Assembly (NCBI RefSeq): GCF_002101675.1
Contig: NZ_LQOY01000073.1
Span: 1-39,818 of the forward strand
Source of the DNA: Mycobacterium gordonae
Lineage (GTDB): Bacteria; Actinomycetota; Actinomycetes; Mycobacteriales; Mycobacteriaceae
Direction of reading: 5' to 3'
Length of the DNA stretch: 39,818 nucleotides
Positions 29,076 to 37,949 of this stretch are shown here, piece by piece; positions within the stretch are counted from its first letter, which is position 1; the number at the start of each line of letters is the position of its first letter. Made by a program: the position numbers and the translations under genes. The notes below the pieces were generated by a model. The model searched no databases and was not told the DNA's origin. It saw nothing but the letters and a program-made list of their open reading frames with translations.

Positions 29076-30566
29076 GTGCCGTTGAAGTTGGCGTCTAAGA
29101 CGCAGGTTTCGGGTCATTTCTTTGTTCGGCGACGCTTGTCGTTTGCGTTGCTGCGCCGTTCGGTGAGCATGGAGATCAATCCGGTTCGCTGGCACCGCAC
29201 GCTGTTGATGTTGTCGGCGGTGTTGGGTGTGGTGCTCGTGGTGGGGGCGTTCGTGTACGGGTGGTTTCGCCCGGCGGGGGTGATCGACGACTCGTCGAAG
29301 ATCGTTGCTGATCGTTCGTCGGGGGCGTTGTTTGTGGTGGTCGACAAGCGACTGTATCCGGCGTTGAATCTGGTGTCGGCGCAGCTGATTGCTGGGTCGC
29401 CGGATCGGCCGACGTTTGTGGCATCGGGGGAGATTGCGAAGTGGCCCAAAGGGCCGACGGTGGGGATCCAGGGCGCTCCGGTGGAGACACCGGCGGTGGT
29501 GTCTCCGCAGGTTTCGCGCTGGGCTGTGTGCGACACGGCGCCGACGACGGTTGGTGGTTCGCCGTTGGTGACGGGCATCAATGGGCAGTTGTTGCTCGGG
29601 GAGGCGGCGGGAGAGCTCGCCGGCAGCGAGGCCTTGTTGTTGTCTTATGGGCCGCAGGTACACCTGGTGACTAATGGTGTTCGGATGCCGATTGATCTGT
29701 CTCAGTCCGCGGTCGCCGGGCCCCTGGGGATTGCGCCCGGGGCGCAGGCGACGGGGATGTCGCGGGCCCTTTTTGACGCGTTGCCGGCGGGGGGACCGCT
29801 GGCTGTTCCCGCGGTGCCTGGCGCCGGTGGGCCCGGTCAGGTGGATTTGGGGGCGGGGGTTGTTGTCGGTGCGGTGGTGGCGAGCCGGGATGTGGCTGCA
29901 CAGTCGGACCGCTTTTATGTGGTGCTGGCAGATGGGGTTCAAGAGGTCTCGCCTGTGGTGGCTTCGATGCTGCGCCAGCATGATTCGTTTGGTTTAGCCA
30001 CGCCGCCGCAGATATCGCCGGATCATTTGGCGCATATTCCGCTGCGTCATGTTCTTGATGTGGATTATTATCCGCGGTCGCCTGTGCGCCTGGTTGATGC
30101 GGGCAGTCGGCCGGTTTCGTGTGTGGCGTGGCAGTGGAGTGTGAGCGAGCGTCAGGCGCGGCTCGCGGTGATTTCGGGTCGGGGGTTGCCCATCCGCGCG
30201 GATCAGCGGGCGAAGATGGTGCCGTTGGTGGGTGCCGGCAATGGCGGGGTGCAAGCGAATCAGGTCTTGGTCGGTGATGGTGCATCGACGTTTGTTAGCA
30301 CTACTGGTCAGGCATTGGATTCGCCTGCGCGCGAGACGATGTGGCTGACTAGCTCCACCGGGTCGCGCTATGGTGTGCCGTTTGACGACAATAGCGTGCA
30401 GGCGTTGGGGCTGGTGTTATCTCAGGTTCGTCCGGCGCCGTGGTCGATGCTGCAGGTGTGGCCTGCGGGACCGGAGTTGTCGCGGGCGGCCGCGTTGACG
30501 GTGCATAGCCCGTCGGACGCGGTGGCTGTGTTGCCGACGAAGACCAACGTACGGGCCGGCGGATAG
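29076..30566 (+). CDS. eccB: EccB, ESX type VII secretion core membrane component
   Basis: A 496-residue EccB of normal length. A short basic cytosolic N-terminus (about 1-40) precedes one membrane helix (about 42-63, TLLMLSAVLGVVLVVGAFVY). The large periplasmic part contains the repeat domains of the family; conserved cysteines lie in SRWAVCDTA (about 152) and RPVSCVAWQWS (about 347), which should form the EccB disulfide. EccB forms the periplasmic part of the ESX membrane complex with EccC, EccD and EccE. GTG 29076 is used as start; it is preceded by a G-rich stretch. The gene ends 13 bases before eccCa, whose ribosome site overlaps this region. Confidence 0.93.
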   Translation: MPLKLASKTQVSGHFFVRRRLSFALLRRSVSMEINPVRWHRTLLMLSAVLGVVLVVGAFVYGWFRPAGVIDDSSKIVADRSSGALFVVVDKRLYPALNLVSAQLIAGSPDRPTFVASGEIAKWPKGPTVGIQGAPVETPAVVSPQVSRWAVCDTAPTTVGGSPLVTGINGQLLLGEAAGELAGSEALLLSYGPQVHLVTNGVRMPIDLSQSAVAGPLGIAPGAQATGMSRALFDALPAGGPLAVPAVPGAGGPGQVDLGAGVVVGAVVASRDVAAQSDRFYVVLADGVQEVSPVVASMLRQHDSFGLATPPQISPDHLAHIPLRHVLDVDYYPRSPVRLVDAGSRPVSCVAWQWSVSERQARLAVISGRGLPIRADQRAKMVPLVGAGNGGVQANQVLVGDGASTFVSTTGQALDSPARETMWLTSSTGSRYGVPFDDNSVQALGLVLSQVRPAPWSMLQVWPAGPELSRAAALTVHSPSDAVAVLPTKTNVRAGG

Positions 30567-30579
30567 GAGGGGGAGAAGG

Positions 30580-31695
30580 TTGTCGACGATTCGTTTCAGC
30601 CCGTCTCGGCGGCTGAGGGCGCCCAAAGTTGATGGCGGCATGCAGTCGGTACGCGATTCTCCGATCGCGCCGCGCCGGTTGCCGATGACGAAGGCGCAGA
30701 TCATTTTGCCTGCAGTCATGGGCGCGGCGTTTTTGGGCATGATGGCCATGATCTTGACTCAACCGGGGCTGCGCTCGGGGCCGATGAGTTTGTTTTCGTT
30801 GTTTGTGCCGGTGATGATGATTGTGTCGTTCGCCGGGGTGTTTATGCAGGGCCGTTTTGGTGGCGGTGATAAGGCGTTGTCTCCGCAGGCGTTGGAAGAA
30901 GAGCGCCGTGCCTACATGGACGAGCTCGACCAGACACGTGATGTGATTCAAAGTGACGCCGAGCGTCAGTTCGCCAATTACCAGTTCTTGCATCCCGAAC
31001 CGGCGATGCTGCGTGGGTTGGTCGGGTCGCCGCGGATGTGGGAGCGATCGGGTTCTGCTGAGGACTTGGCGATGCACTTTGGTTTTGTCCGTTTCGGAAC
31101 CGGTACTTCGGATTTGGCGAAGAAGCTGGCTAAGCCTCGGTTGGGGGAGTCGGCCGATTATGAGCCAGTCTGCTATGACGCGCTGCGCAAGTTTTTGTTG
31201 GAGCAGTCCAAGATTAGTGGGATCGCTAAACCGCTGTCGCTCAAGGTGATTCCGCTGATGACGTTGGTGGGTGAGGATGGTCCGGACACAGTCCACGGTG
31301 TGGTGCGGGCGATGATTTGTCAGGCGGCCTGCTTCCATTCACCGCAGGACTTGAAAGTCATGGTCGTCACCGACGAACCAGCACGATGGGATTGGGTCAA
31401 GTGGTTGCCGCATTGCCAACACGACAAGCTCTTTGATAGTGGCGGGCCGTTGCGAATGGTGTGGACGTCGCCGACGGCGATGGATGCGGCGGTTGGTCAC
31501 GAATTGCATGGCGCTCGAAAGAATTACGGGGACCCTGGCGCCGCGGACGGGGTACGTCCGCATTGGCTTGTGATCAACGACCAGCTCCGTGTGGATAGTG
31601 AATGGGACACGTTGAATCGCAGGGGCGTTGGGGGGGTCGCGGGCGTGACCTTTGTGCGTGTAGTGGTCAAGGAGGGCGCGGCGGATGACAACTGA
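30580..31695 (+). CDS. eccCa: EccCa, membrane-anchored N-terminal part of split EccC
   Basis: A 371-residue protein with two membrane helices (about 39-60 and 70-89: AQIILPAVMGAAFLGMMAMI and LFSLFVPVMMIVSFAGVFMQ) followed by the stalk and the ATPase-like domain of unknown function of EccC (RRAYMDELDQTRDVIQ; later FVRFGTG). It contains none of the three FtsK/SpoIIIE-type ATPase domains. In ESX-1, EccCa includes ATPase 1; here the protein stops before it. The TTG start at 30580 follows a long GGAGGGGGAG site. It overlaps eccCb by 11 bases. Together the two parts give about 1400 residues, the size of a single-chain EccC. Confidence 0.9.
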   Translation: MSTIRFSPSRRLRAPKVDGGMQSVRDSPIAPRRLPMTKAQIILPAVMGAAFLGMMAMILTQPGLRSGPMSLFSLFVPVMMIVSFAGVFMQGRFGGGDKALSPQALEEERRAYMDELDQTRDVIQSDAERQFANYQFLHPEPAMLRGLVGSPRMWERSGSAEDLAMHFGFVRFGTGTSDLAKKLAKPRLGESADYEPVCYDALRKFLLEQSKISGIAKPLSLKVIPLMTLVGEDGPDTVHGVVRAMICQAACFHSPQDLKVMVVTDEPARWDWVKWLPHCQHDKLFDSGGPLRMVWTSPTAMDAAVGHELHGARKNYGDPGAADGVRPHWLVINDQLRVDSEWDTLNRRGVGGVAGVTFVRVVVKEGAADDN

Positions 31696-34600
31696 GTTCA
31701 CATTGCATGTCAAGCGCGACGGGGCATATGACGAGGAGGGGTTTTTCGCGCTCCCCGATACGCTGGACACGGCGTCCGCGGTCGCGTTTGCGCGCAAAAT
31801 GGCTAGATACCATGCAGATTCGCGGGTAACGCAAAGTTCGACTGCCGCCGCATCGAAGGTCGTGGATCTGTATGAGATTCTCGGCCACGCTGATCCGGGC
31901 GATATCGATGTGGAGGAGGCCTGGGCGGCGACGCGGCTGGGTCCGCCGCTGCAAGACGACGAGGGCGAATTGCAGTGGGGTCGGGAGTGGATGCGGTTCC
32001 CGATCGGTATTGATCCACGCAATGGACAGCCCGTGGCCCTCGACTTGAAGGAGACTCACGAGTTCGAGGGGATGGGCCATCACGTCGTCGTCGTCGGCAC
32101 GACTGGGAGTGGTAAATCGGTGTTTTTGACGGCGTTGATTACGTCGGCGTGTTTGACGCATTCGCCAGACTCGTTGAAGGTCGCGGTGTTTGACTTTAAG
32201 GGTAGTGCGTTGGCGCATTTGGTGGCGGGATTCCCGCACTGCGTCGCGGCGATGAGCAACTTGCGTAACGATCGCCTGTGGATTGTGAGGATGGAAGATG
32301 TCCTCTACGGCGAGATGGAGCGCCGCAAGTCTTGGCTTGACCGGGCTGGGGTCAGTGACATCGCTGAATATGAGTATTTGCGCATTCACAAGAAGGAGAA
32401 GTTGCGGCCGATGCCGCACCTGCTGCTGATTGTCGATGAGTTCACGCAGATGTTCGCTGAACATGACGGAGCCAAAGCGGTCATGGACGAGGTCGGCCGC
32501 CAGGGCCGCTCGCAGGGGCTTCGCCTCGTGATGGGGTCGCAGCGGCTGGGCCACCAGATGCAGGGCGGCATCATGAGTAACATCCCGGTGCGGGTGGCGC
32601 TGCGAACTGTCGGCGACACCGATTCCCACGAGGTGTTGGGTAGCGATGAGGCCAATCATCTGCCCAAAAAACCTGCTGGGGCTGGGCTTTTGAAGGTAGG
32701 TGCCAACAAGAACCTGACGAGGTTTCAGACGGCGTTCGTGCTCAAGAGCTATGTACCGCCCCAACGGGCAGCAGCTGCTGCGGCCAGGCAGGAAGCCGGT
32801 TACCTTGAGCCACAAGAGTTCCAGGCGGTCGGTATGCCTGCTCTGCAGATGGCCCGCGACGGCGAGGGCGAGCAGACCAAAATCCCGGAACCACGCGCCA
32901 TCATTGGCGCCGATGGCCGCACCGTCAAACAGGTGCAGGCAACGGTGGATTGCTTGAATCGGCTGAATCTTCCTCCACTGCAAGCGATGTGGCTGCCGCC
33001 GCTGCAGCCGGTCCCTGCTGATGAGCTGGTGCGGCGGTTGCGGGGCCAACCGTGGGATGTCGACTATGGCTCGGCCCAAAGCGAGCTCTCGAGGCTGATG
33101 TTTCCGGTCGGGATCGAAGACAGGCCGCGCGACCACCGCCAGCTTGTCTATGCGCCCAATCTGGCCGAAGGTAACTGCGCGGTCATTGGTATGGGGCAAT
33201 CGGGTAAGACGGTGGCCATCGCGACGATGATCTCGGGTGCCGCTTTGTTGTATCATCCTCGGCGGCTTCAGTTCTACGTCATCGCACTCAGCGGGCCGGA
33301 CCTCAACCTGGTAGCTGGTTTGCCGCACGTCGGTGGTTTCGCACGCGAGGTGGACCCCGAGCAGGTCAAACGAATCATCGCCGAGATGCTGGCGCTGATC
33401 GATCAGCGCGAGCAGGCGTTCACCAAGCTAGGTCTGACGCTAACCAAGCTGCGTGAACGCAAATTTGGCGGCGTGCCAGGTGAGGTGCCTCAAGACTCGT
33501 TCGGCGATGTGTTTTTGGTGATCGATGGCTGGCCAACGTTTGTGAAGAACTGGGAGCTGTTGGTTTCTGACGTGGAACGAATCTTGGCTAAAGGACCCGA
33601 TGTTGGGGTGCACGCCATTGTGTCGACCAGTGGCTGGGTGGCCAACAAATTCCCGTCAGGAATGACCAAGAATTTCACCAGCAACGTGGAGCTCAAGCTC
33701 GGTGACAACGATGACATGACGGTCAACAATGTGAAGGTCGCGCGCGACGTTCCCTTCGGGGAGCAGAAGATGTTCCTCGACGAAGAGGACGACACTGGCG
33801 GTGAGGTCGAGCAGGTCAACGTGGTCAAGATCAGGGGCCGCGGCACGACGATGGAGGGGTACCATTTTCAGGCCGGGTTACCGGAGATAACCGTGCAAGG
33901 GCGGCGCGCCGACGTGGCAGCAGCCGTTGAGCCAATTCAGCGGCTCGCTGGACCTGACAGTGCGGCCGCGCGGGTACGGATGCTGCCCAAAATCGTCGGT
34001 ATCGACGAGGTCTTCGCGCAATGGGAGCAGCGTGAGCATGGGCCGGGTGGGGTCGACTGGAGTGGTGTCGTGCCGTTCGGGATTTCAGAAATCGGTTTGG
34101 AGCCGGCGGTCGCGAACTTCGCTGCGACCCCGCATCTGCTGCTTACCGGTCGGCCTGAATGTGGATTGTCGAGCGGGTTGGCCACGGTGGCCCAAGCTGT
34201 GATGCGGGTGTACGGGCCCGAGCAGGCCCAGATCTATGTGGTGGACCCTCATAATGAGTTGCTGCGCGTGGTCGAAGGTGAACATTTGGGCGCCTACGTT
34301 TTCCGGGAGGACCAGGTGCGTGCCTTGGGTGACAGCCTGGGGGCGATCCTGACTGAACGTATGCCGATGACAGACCTAAGCCAGGCGGAGTTGGCTGCGG
34401 GGACGCGGCGTTGGAGCGGGCCAGAGATCTTTGTCTTCATCGATCGTGAAGAGACCCTTGCTAGTTGGGACACTGGTGGGTTCGTGGCAGGAACCGGATA
34501 CCCGTTGGGCCCGCTGGCGCGGTTTATTGCGCGGGGTAAAGAGGTCGGCCTGCACCTGGTCGTGTCGCGGCGGATCGCTCAGTGGGGCCGCACGCTGACC

Positions 34601-34783
34601 AATCCGATAATCGGGGAGTTGCTCAAGGCCAAAGCACCTGTCGTGGTAATGGACGGCGACCCTGATGAAGGGCCGATCGTCGGCAAAACGAAAGCCGTGC
34701 CAGCTGACCCCGGTCGTGGCCTGTACGTCACTGACCGGATGGTGGCGCCGGTGCAGATCGCGTTCCCGGCGAGCGCCCATTGA
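31685..34783 (+). CDS. eccCb: EccCb, triple FtsK/SpoIIIE ATPase part of split EccC
   Basis: A 1032-residue protein carrying all three EccC ATPase domains. ATPase 1 has an intact Walker A GTTGSGKS (about 138-145) and Walker B LLLIVDEF; ATPase 2 has GMGQSGKT (502-509) and VFLVIDGW; ATPase 3 has GRPECGLSS (about 822-830), where the P-loop lysine is replaced by Leu, and IFVFIDREE. ATPase 1 is the catalytic one in studied EccCs; ATPase 3 binds substrate signals. The N-terminal 130 residues (FTLHVKRDGAYDEEGFFALP onward) complete the domain begun in EccCa. ATG 31685 has AGGAGG nine bases upstream and the frame is closed by TAG shortly before, so this is an independently started gene and not a frameshift product. 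Confidence 0.93.
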   Translation: MTTEFTLHVKRDGAYDEEGFFALPDTLDTASAVAFARKMARYHADSRVTQSSTAAASKVVDLYEILGHADPGDIDVEEAWAATRLGPPLQDDEGELQWGREWMRFPIGIDPRNGQPVALDLKETHEFEGMGHHVVVVGTTGSGKSVFLTALITSACLTHSPDSLKVAVFDFKGSALAHLVAGFPHCVAAMSNLRNDRLWIVRMEDVLYGEMERRKSWLDRAGVSDIAEYEYLRIHKKEKLRPMPHLLLIVDEFTQMFAEHDGAKAVMDEVGRQGRSQGLRLVMGSQRLGHQMQGGIMSNIPVRVALRTVGDTDSHEVLGSDEANHLPKKPAGAGLLKVGANKNLTRFQTAFVLKSYVPPQRAAAAAARQEAGYLEPQEFQAVGMPALQMARDGEGEQTKIPEPRAIIGADGRTVKQVQATVDCLNRLNLPPLQAMWLPPLQPVPADELVRRLRGQPWDVDYGSAQSELSRLMFPVGIEDRPRDHRQLVYAPNLAEGNCAVIGMGQSGKTVAIATMISGAALLYHPRRLQFYVIALSGPDLNLVAGLPHVGGFAREVDPEQVKRIIAEMLALIDQREQAFTKLGLTLTKLRERKFGGVPGEVPQDSFGDVFLVIDGWPTFVKNWELLVSDVERILAKGPDVGVHAIVSTSGWVANKFPSGMTKNFTSNVELKLGDNDDMTVNNVKVARDVPFGEQKMFLDEEDDTGGEVEQVNVVKIRGRGTTMEGYHFQAGLPEITVQGRRADVAAAVEPIQRLAGPDSAAARVRMLPKIVGIDEVFAQWEQREHGPGGVDWSGVVPFGISEIGLEPAVANFAATPHLLLTGRPECGLSSGLATVAQAVMRVYGPEQAQIYVVDPHNELLRVVEGEHLGAYVFREDQVRALGDSLGAILTERMPMTDLSQAELAAGTRRWSGPEIFVFIDREETLASWDTGGFVAGTGYPLGPLARFIARGKEVGLHLVVSRRIAQWGRTLTNPIIGELLKAKAPVVVMDGDPDEGPIVGKTKAVPADPGRGLYVTDRMVAPVQIAFPASAH

Positions 34784-35196
34784 GCGAGGATGACCCCGCG
34801 TGGCTGCTCGTCCACGCGGTGGAACAAGCCCGCTTAGAACAGGGGTTGTCCAAACATGATCTGGCACGCCTGGCGCGCGTGGCGCGGCCTACGATCTCGC
34901 GGCTGATCAACCATGGCATGGTCCCGTCTCGTGCGGCCACGCTGGATAGGATCGGCTCGGCGCTGGGCTGGGAGGCCGGGACGTGTGCGGCCTTGTTGGC
35001 CGGCCAACCCCTACCGGGTCCACGCGCGCCGGTGACTCGCTCGGCCCAGCTCGTCGCAGCGCGGCTCACCGAGATTGCCGAGGAGGCGCGGTCGGCCGCC
35101 GGTGCTGCCGAGCAGTCGATTCTGCGGCTGAAAACCATCGAGGAGCGTGCGCGTGCGGCTGCGCAGTTCGTGCTGGGCGGTTCAGTAGCTGATTAA
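34780..35196 (+). CDS. XRE-family regulator embedded in the ESX operon
   Basis: A 138-residue protein with a Cro/C1-type HTH at about 18-55 (QGLSKHDLARLARVARPTIS, then RLINHG), the conserved WEAGTCAALLAGQPLP segment (about 66-81), and a helical C-terminal half. The TTG start overlaps the eccCb stop (TTGA), so it is translated with the secretion genes. The other XRE protein (7725-8396) has a similar plan. A regulator fused into the core operon suggests feedback control of ESX expression; the candidate promoter at 35339 just downstream may be its target. Confidence 0.78.
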   Translation: MSEDDPAWLLVHAVEQARLEQGLSKHDLARLARVARPTISRLINHGMVPSRAATLDRIGSALGWEAGTCAALLAGQPLPGPRAPVTRSAQLVAARLTEIAEEARSAAGAAEQSILRLKTIEERARAAAQFVLGGSVAD

Positions 35197-35338
35197 GCGG
35201 TCGATCTGGACCGATTCATGCGTCGGCATGGGCCTTTGTCGCTCGGTGATGCGTGGCGGTATTTCGCCAGGTGAGCGGCGCCGTAGAGGGTGTCGGGAAA
35301 CAGGGGGTGTTGCCTTGTGTGGAATGTCGGAGGTTTGG

Positions 35339-35367
35339 TTGCCGGTGTCCCTGGGGGCGGTTATCGT
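35339..35367 (+). promoter_or_regulatory. Candidate promoter of the PE-PPE-esx-espG genes
   Basis: TTGCCG (35339-35344), a 17-base spacer and TATCGT (35362-35367) match a SigA-type mycobacterial promoter. It lies 66 bases ahead of the PE start in a 236-base gap without genes, so substrate genes can be made independently of eccBC. Confidence 0.45.
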
Positions 35368-35432
35368 CGCATCAAACGGCGGCTTTATTGCTCGTGGGGC
35401 GAATGGGATATGTGGACAGGGGTGGGATTGCA

Positions 35433-35729
35433 ATGATGTTCATTGAGGCGCCGGCGCTGGCGGCGCAGGCAGCATCAGAGGGCGCAGGCGGGGCGACCAC
35501 GGCGGCCACTCTTGCCGCTGGGGCACCAGCGATGGGCGCTGTGCTGCCGATGGGCGGCGAGGAAGTGTCGGCAATGTTCGCTCAAGCTATCGCCGCGCAC
35601 GGCGCGCAGTTCTTGGCGGCAGGTGCTCTAGGTGTGGCTCAGCGGGAGGCGTTCGCAGCCACCGTGGCTACGTCGGCGGCCACCTACACCGCTATGGATG
35701 CGGTCGGCAAGGCGCTGCTGTCGCTGTAG
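35433..35729 (+). CDS. PE-family ESX substrate
   Basis: A 98-residue PE protein, all helical, consisting of the PE domain only. The N-terminus MMFIEAPALAAQAASEGAGG has the family's hydrophobic start but lacks the literal Pro-Glu. The C-terminal export motif YxxxD is present (YTAMD, 85-89), followed by a short hydrophobic tail VGKALLSL. It should form a heterodimer with the PPE protein encoded 15 bases downstream, and the pair is recognised by EspG. The frame is open upstream, but ATG 35433 (or 35436) gives the typical PE start. Confidence 0.85.
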   Translation: MMFIEAPALAAQAASEGAGGATTAATLAAGAPAMGAVLPMGGEEVSAMFAQAIAAHGAQFLAAGALGVAQREAFAATVATSAATYTAMDAVGKALLSL

Positions 35730-35744
35730 CGCGGCGGTGCACTG

Positions 35745-37226
35745 ATGTACTGGGGTATCCCACCAGAGATCAACGCATTTCGGTTGACCAGGATGGGCGC
35801 GGGTCCAACGGCGCACGTCCCACAGATCACCGCCTACACGGCTGCTGCGGCCACGCACTTCGAGCAAGGGATGCAGCAGTCGGTGACCGCGATCGCGACC
35901 GCGCCGGTTTTCCAGGGCTCTGGCGGAATGGGGATGCTCGATAGTGCCACGCCGATGGCGGCCTGGCAGCAGACCGCCGGGCTGCATGCAGAGACTGCGG
36001 CGGCCACCATCCAAACTGGGTTGACTGCGTACAGCGCGGCCGTGTCCGCGACCATTCCTCATGAAGTGGTGGTGGCCAACCGGGTCCGCGAGGCCACTTT
36101 GGAATCAACAAATTTCATGGGGATCAACACCCCAGCGATCGCCGAGGCGAATGCTGAATATGGGGAGTATTGGTCGCAGAACGCCGGGGCCATGGTCGGC
36201 TACTTGGGCGCTATGGCCCCTGTCGTGAGCGCGCTGACCGTTCCCTTGCCGACGTTGCCTGATATGAGCAATCCGCTGGGGGCGACGGCCGGCTTGGCAG
36301 GGTTGGTCGGCGACGGGGTTGGTGCTGGCGTGCAGGCCTTAGGGTCGGGCATTAGCGCCGGTGGGGGAGTGGTGTCGGCTGGCAGTGGGATCAGCACAGG
36401 CGTGGCCACTGGGATCTCGAGCGGCGTGTTCAACGGCACGGGAGCAGGCGTGCAGGCCGCAGGGTCGCCCACTGGTGGGCAAACCCCGGCACCGCAGCCA
36501 GCGACCACCGGCACGACCGCGGGGCAGGGCGTGCCCGCAACGACGGGCACCGGCCAGGGCGTCACGAGTAACGCGCCGCAGGGAAAAGCTCCACCGTTGC
36601 AGGCGGGTCAAGGCGGTCAGCCGCCCCTGGAAGAGTCTGGACAGTCGTTGCTCGGCCAACTCACCCAGGCGCCAACCGAAATGATGAGTTCGCTCAGTTC
36701 ACCACTGGAGTCACTGGGGCAGCTCCCGTCGAGTGCCAGTGGCCAACTAAGCGGCCTGATGGGCCCGTTGTCGGCGCTGACCGGTGGAATGTCCGGTGGA
36801 TTGGGTGGGCCCCCAGCCGGGGGAGCACCGGGATTCAGCGCAGCCAGTGCACCGTGGTCGGGACTAAGTGGCGCCAACGGCGGCTTCGCCGGGGGCGCGT
36901 CAGCGGTTGCCGCGGCGTTGACGAAACCGTCTGCTGGCGGGCTAGGTGGGCCTGTGGGCGTGCCGGGCGGCTGGTGGGCCGACGTGGCTGATGGCGCTGA
37001 AACAGACGAGCAACCGGCTGCGGGACTGCGAAGCGGCGCGGCAGCGGGCAGAGGAGCCATGGCGCCCGGAATGTATGGACCCATGGCGGCAACGGGGCGC
37101 TCCGGACGCGGCAGTGAATATGCCGATGTCAGCGAGCAGGATAAGACGATCACGCTACCGGCCTCCGCGCATGCGGCGCCGGTGCTCACGTCTGAGGGCG
37201 TGGTCCACGTCGGGCAGGGAGGATAA
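35745..37226 (+). CDS. PPE-family ESX substrate
   Basis: A 493-residue PPE protein. The signature PPEIN is at about 6-10 (MYWGIPPEINAFRL), followed by the helical PPE domain (about 1-170) with TAYTAAAATHFEQGMQQSV, and ending near YLGAMAPVVSAL. The C-terminal region is Gly/Ser/Pro/Ala-rich and disordered (SGVFNGTGAGVQAAGSPTGG), with a short ordered end (DKTITLPASAHAAPVLTSEG). It pairs with the upstream PE protein. The equivalent pair in ESX-2 is PE36/PPE69. EspG encoded downstream would bind the PPE domain tip. Confidence 0.9.
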   Translation: MYWGIPPEINAFRLTRMGAGPTAHVPQITAYTAAAATHFEQGMQQSVTAIATAPVFQGSGGMGMLDSATPMAAWQQTAGLHAETAAATIQTGLTAYSAAVSATIPHEVVVANRVREATLESTNFMGINTPAIAEANAEYGEYWSQNAGAMVGYLGAMAPVVSALTVPLPTLPDMSNPLGATAGLAGLVGDGVGAGVQALGSGISAGGGVVSAGSGISTGVATGISSGVFNGTGAGVQAAGSPTGGQTPAPQPATTGTTAGQGVPATTGTGQGVTSNAPQGKAPPLQAGQGGQPPLEESGQSLLGQLTQAPTEMMSSLSSPLESLGQLPSSASGQLSGLMGPLSALTGGMSGGLGGPPAGGAPGFSAASAPWSGLSGANGGFAGGASAVAAALTKPSAGGLGGPVGVPGGWWADVADGAETDEQPAAGLRSGAAAGRGAMAPGMYGPMAATGRSGRGSEYADVSEQDKTITLPASAHAAPVLTSEGVVHVGQGG

Positions 37227-37304
37227 CTCCCGGCAGGGGCCCGGGTCATTGCTGAACTGATCGAACCAGCGGTAACCACTTGCTAGTGAAGGAGATACAC
37301 CATC

Positions 37305-37607
37305 ATGGCGTTGAACGCCGATGTCGCCCAGATGCTTTCGGGCGCAAGTCAATTGTCGAACATTCAACAAGAGGTGCTGTCGGCGTTGGGCCGTTATGTC
37401 ACCATGAACCAGAACCTCACCGGTACTGGGTTTAGTGGTGATGCGGCGCTGGCCTCCATGGCCACCACCGAGGACATCAACCGGACCGGCCAACAGGTCA
37501 GCCAGCGGTTTCAGAGCGTCATCGACATAATGAAGCGCTCGGCGCACCAGTACCAAGAAACGAACGCGCAGAACCGCGCGGCGCTGGGCTCCATCCAGTC
37601 GACCTGA
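37305..37607 (+). CDS. Esx (WXG100-family) protein 1, WxG replaced by FSG
   Basis: A 100-residue helical hairpin protein of the WXG100 superfamily. The turn reads TGFSGDAALA (FSG at 43-45), where Trp is replaced by Phe. The C-terminal region HQYQETNAQNR lacks the acidic residue of the YxxxD/E signal (Y followed by Asn at the fifth place). It has a very strong ribosome site: GAAGGAG about ten bases before the ATG. It forms a bicistron with the second esx gene (48-base gap) and corresponds in position to EsxD/EsxC of ESX-2. Confidence 0.85.
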   Translation: MALNADVAQMLSGASQLSNIQQEVLSALGRYVTMNQNLTGTGFSGDAALASMATTEDINRTGQQVSQRFQSVIDIMKRSAHQYQETNAQNRAALGSIQST

Positions 37608-37655
37608 CCGCGGCCAATCTTTCAGACATCGAACGACTTTCAGAGGAGAATGGTT

Positions 37656-37949
37656 ATGGATTCAATGCGTTACGACCACGCCATGATCGCCGATCACGTG
37701 TCGGCCCAGGCGCAGCTGGTCGCTCACATGAACGATCTGCGTACCCGGGCCATGGGAACAATCAACCAGGTCGCCACAGTCTGGACGCAGCATGGTTCTG
37801 ACGCTGCCCAGGTCGCCATGCACGAGATCGATCAGGCGTTCCAGGCGGTGTTCACCACGATCGAGCGCCATGGACAGGCCCAGGGGCACGCGTCGACGAA
37901 TGCGCTGGGCACCGACCACGCGGTCCAGGCTGGTTTCCGGGGCTTGTGA
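37656..37949 (+). CDS. Esx (WXG100-family) protein 2
   Basis: A 97-residue helical hairpin protein. The turn is ATVWTQHGSDAAQVAM, with Trp43 and Gly47 spaced wider than WxG, as in EsxC/EsxT-type partners. ATG 37656 was chosen because AGGAG lies seven bases upstream; ATG 37650 would be only one base from it. It should pair with the preceding Esx protein as a 1:1 substrate dimer. It ends in a GTGA overlap with espG. Confidence 0.85.
   Translation: MDSMRYDHAMIADHVSAQAQLVAHMNDLRTRAMGTINQVATVWTQHGSDAAQVAMHEIDQAFQAVFTTIERHGQAQGHASTNALGTDHAVQAGFRGL

Noticed and set aside
29022..29981. 319-codon minus-strand ORF, Arg/His-rich
   Set aside because: Antisense shadow of eccB with biased composition and no domain.
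31667..33328. 553-codon minus-strand ORF
   Set aside because: It is the antisense shadow of eccCb; the plus strand encodes unmistakable ATPase motifs.
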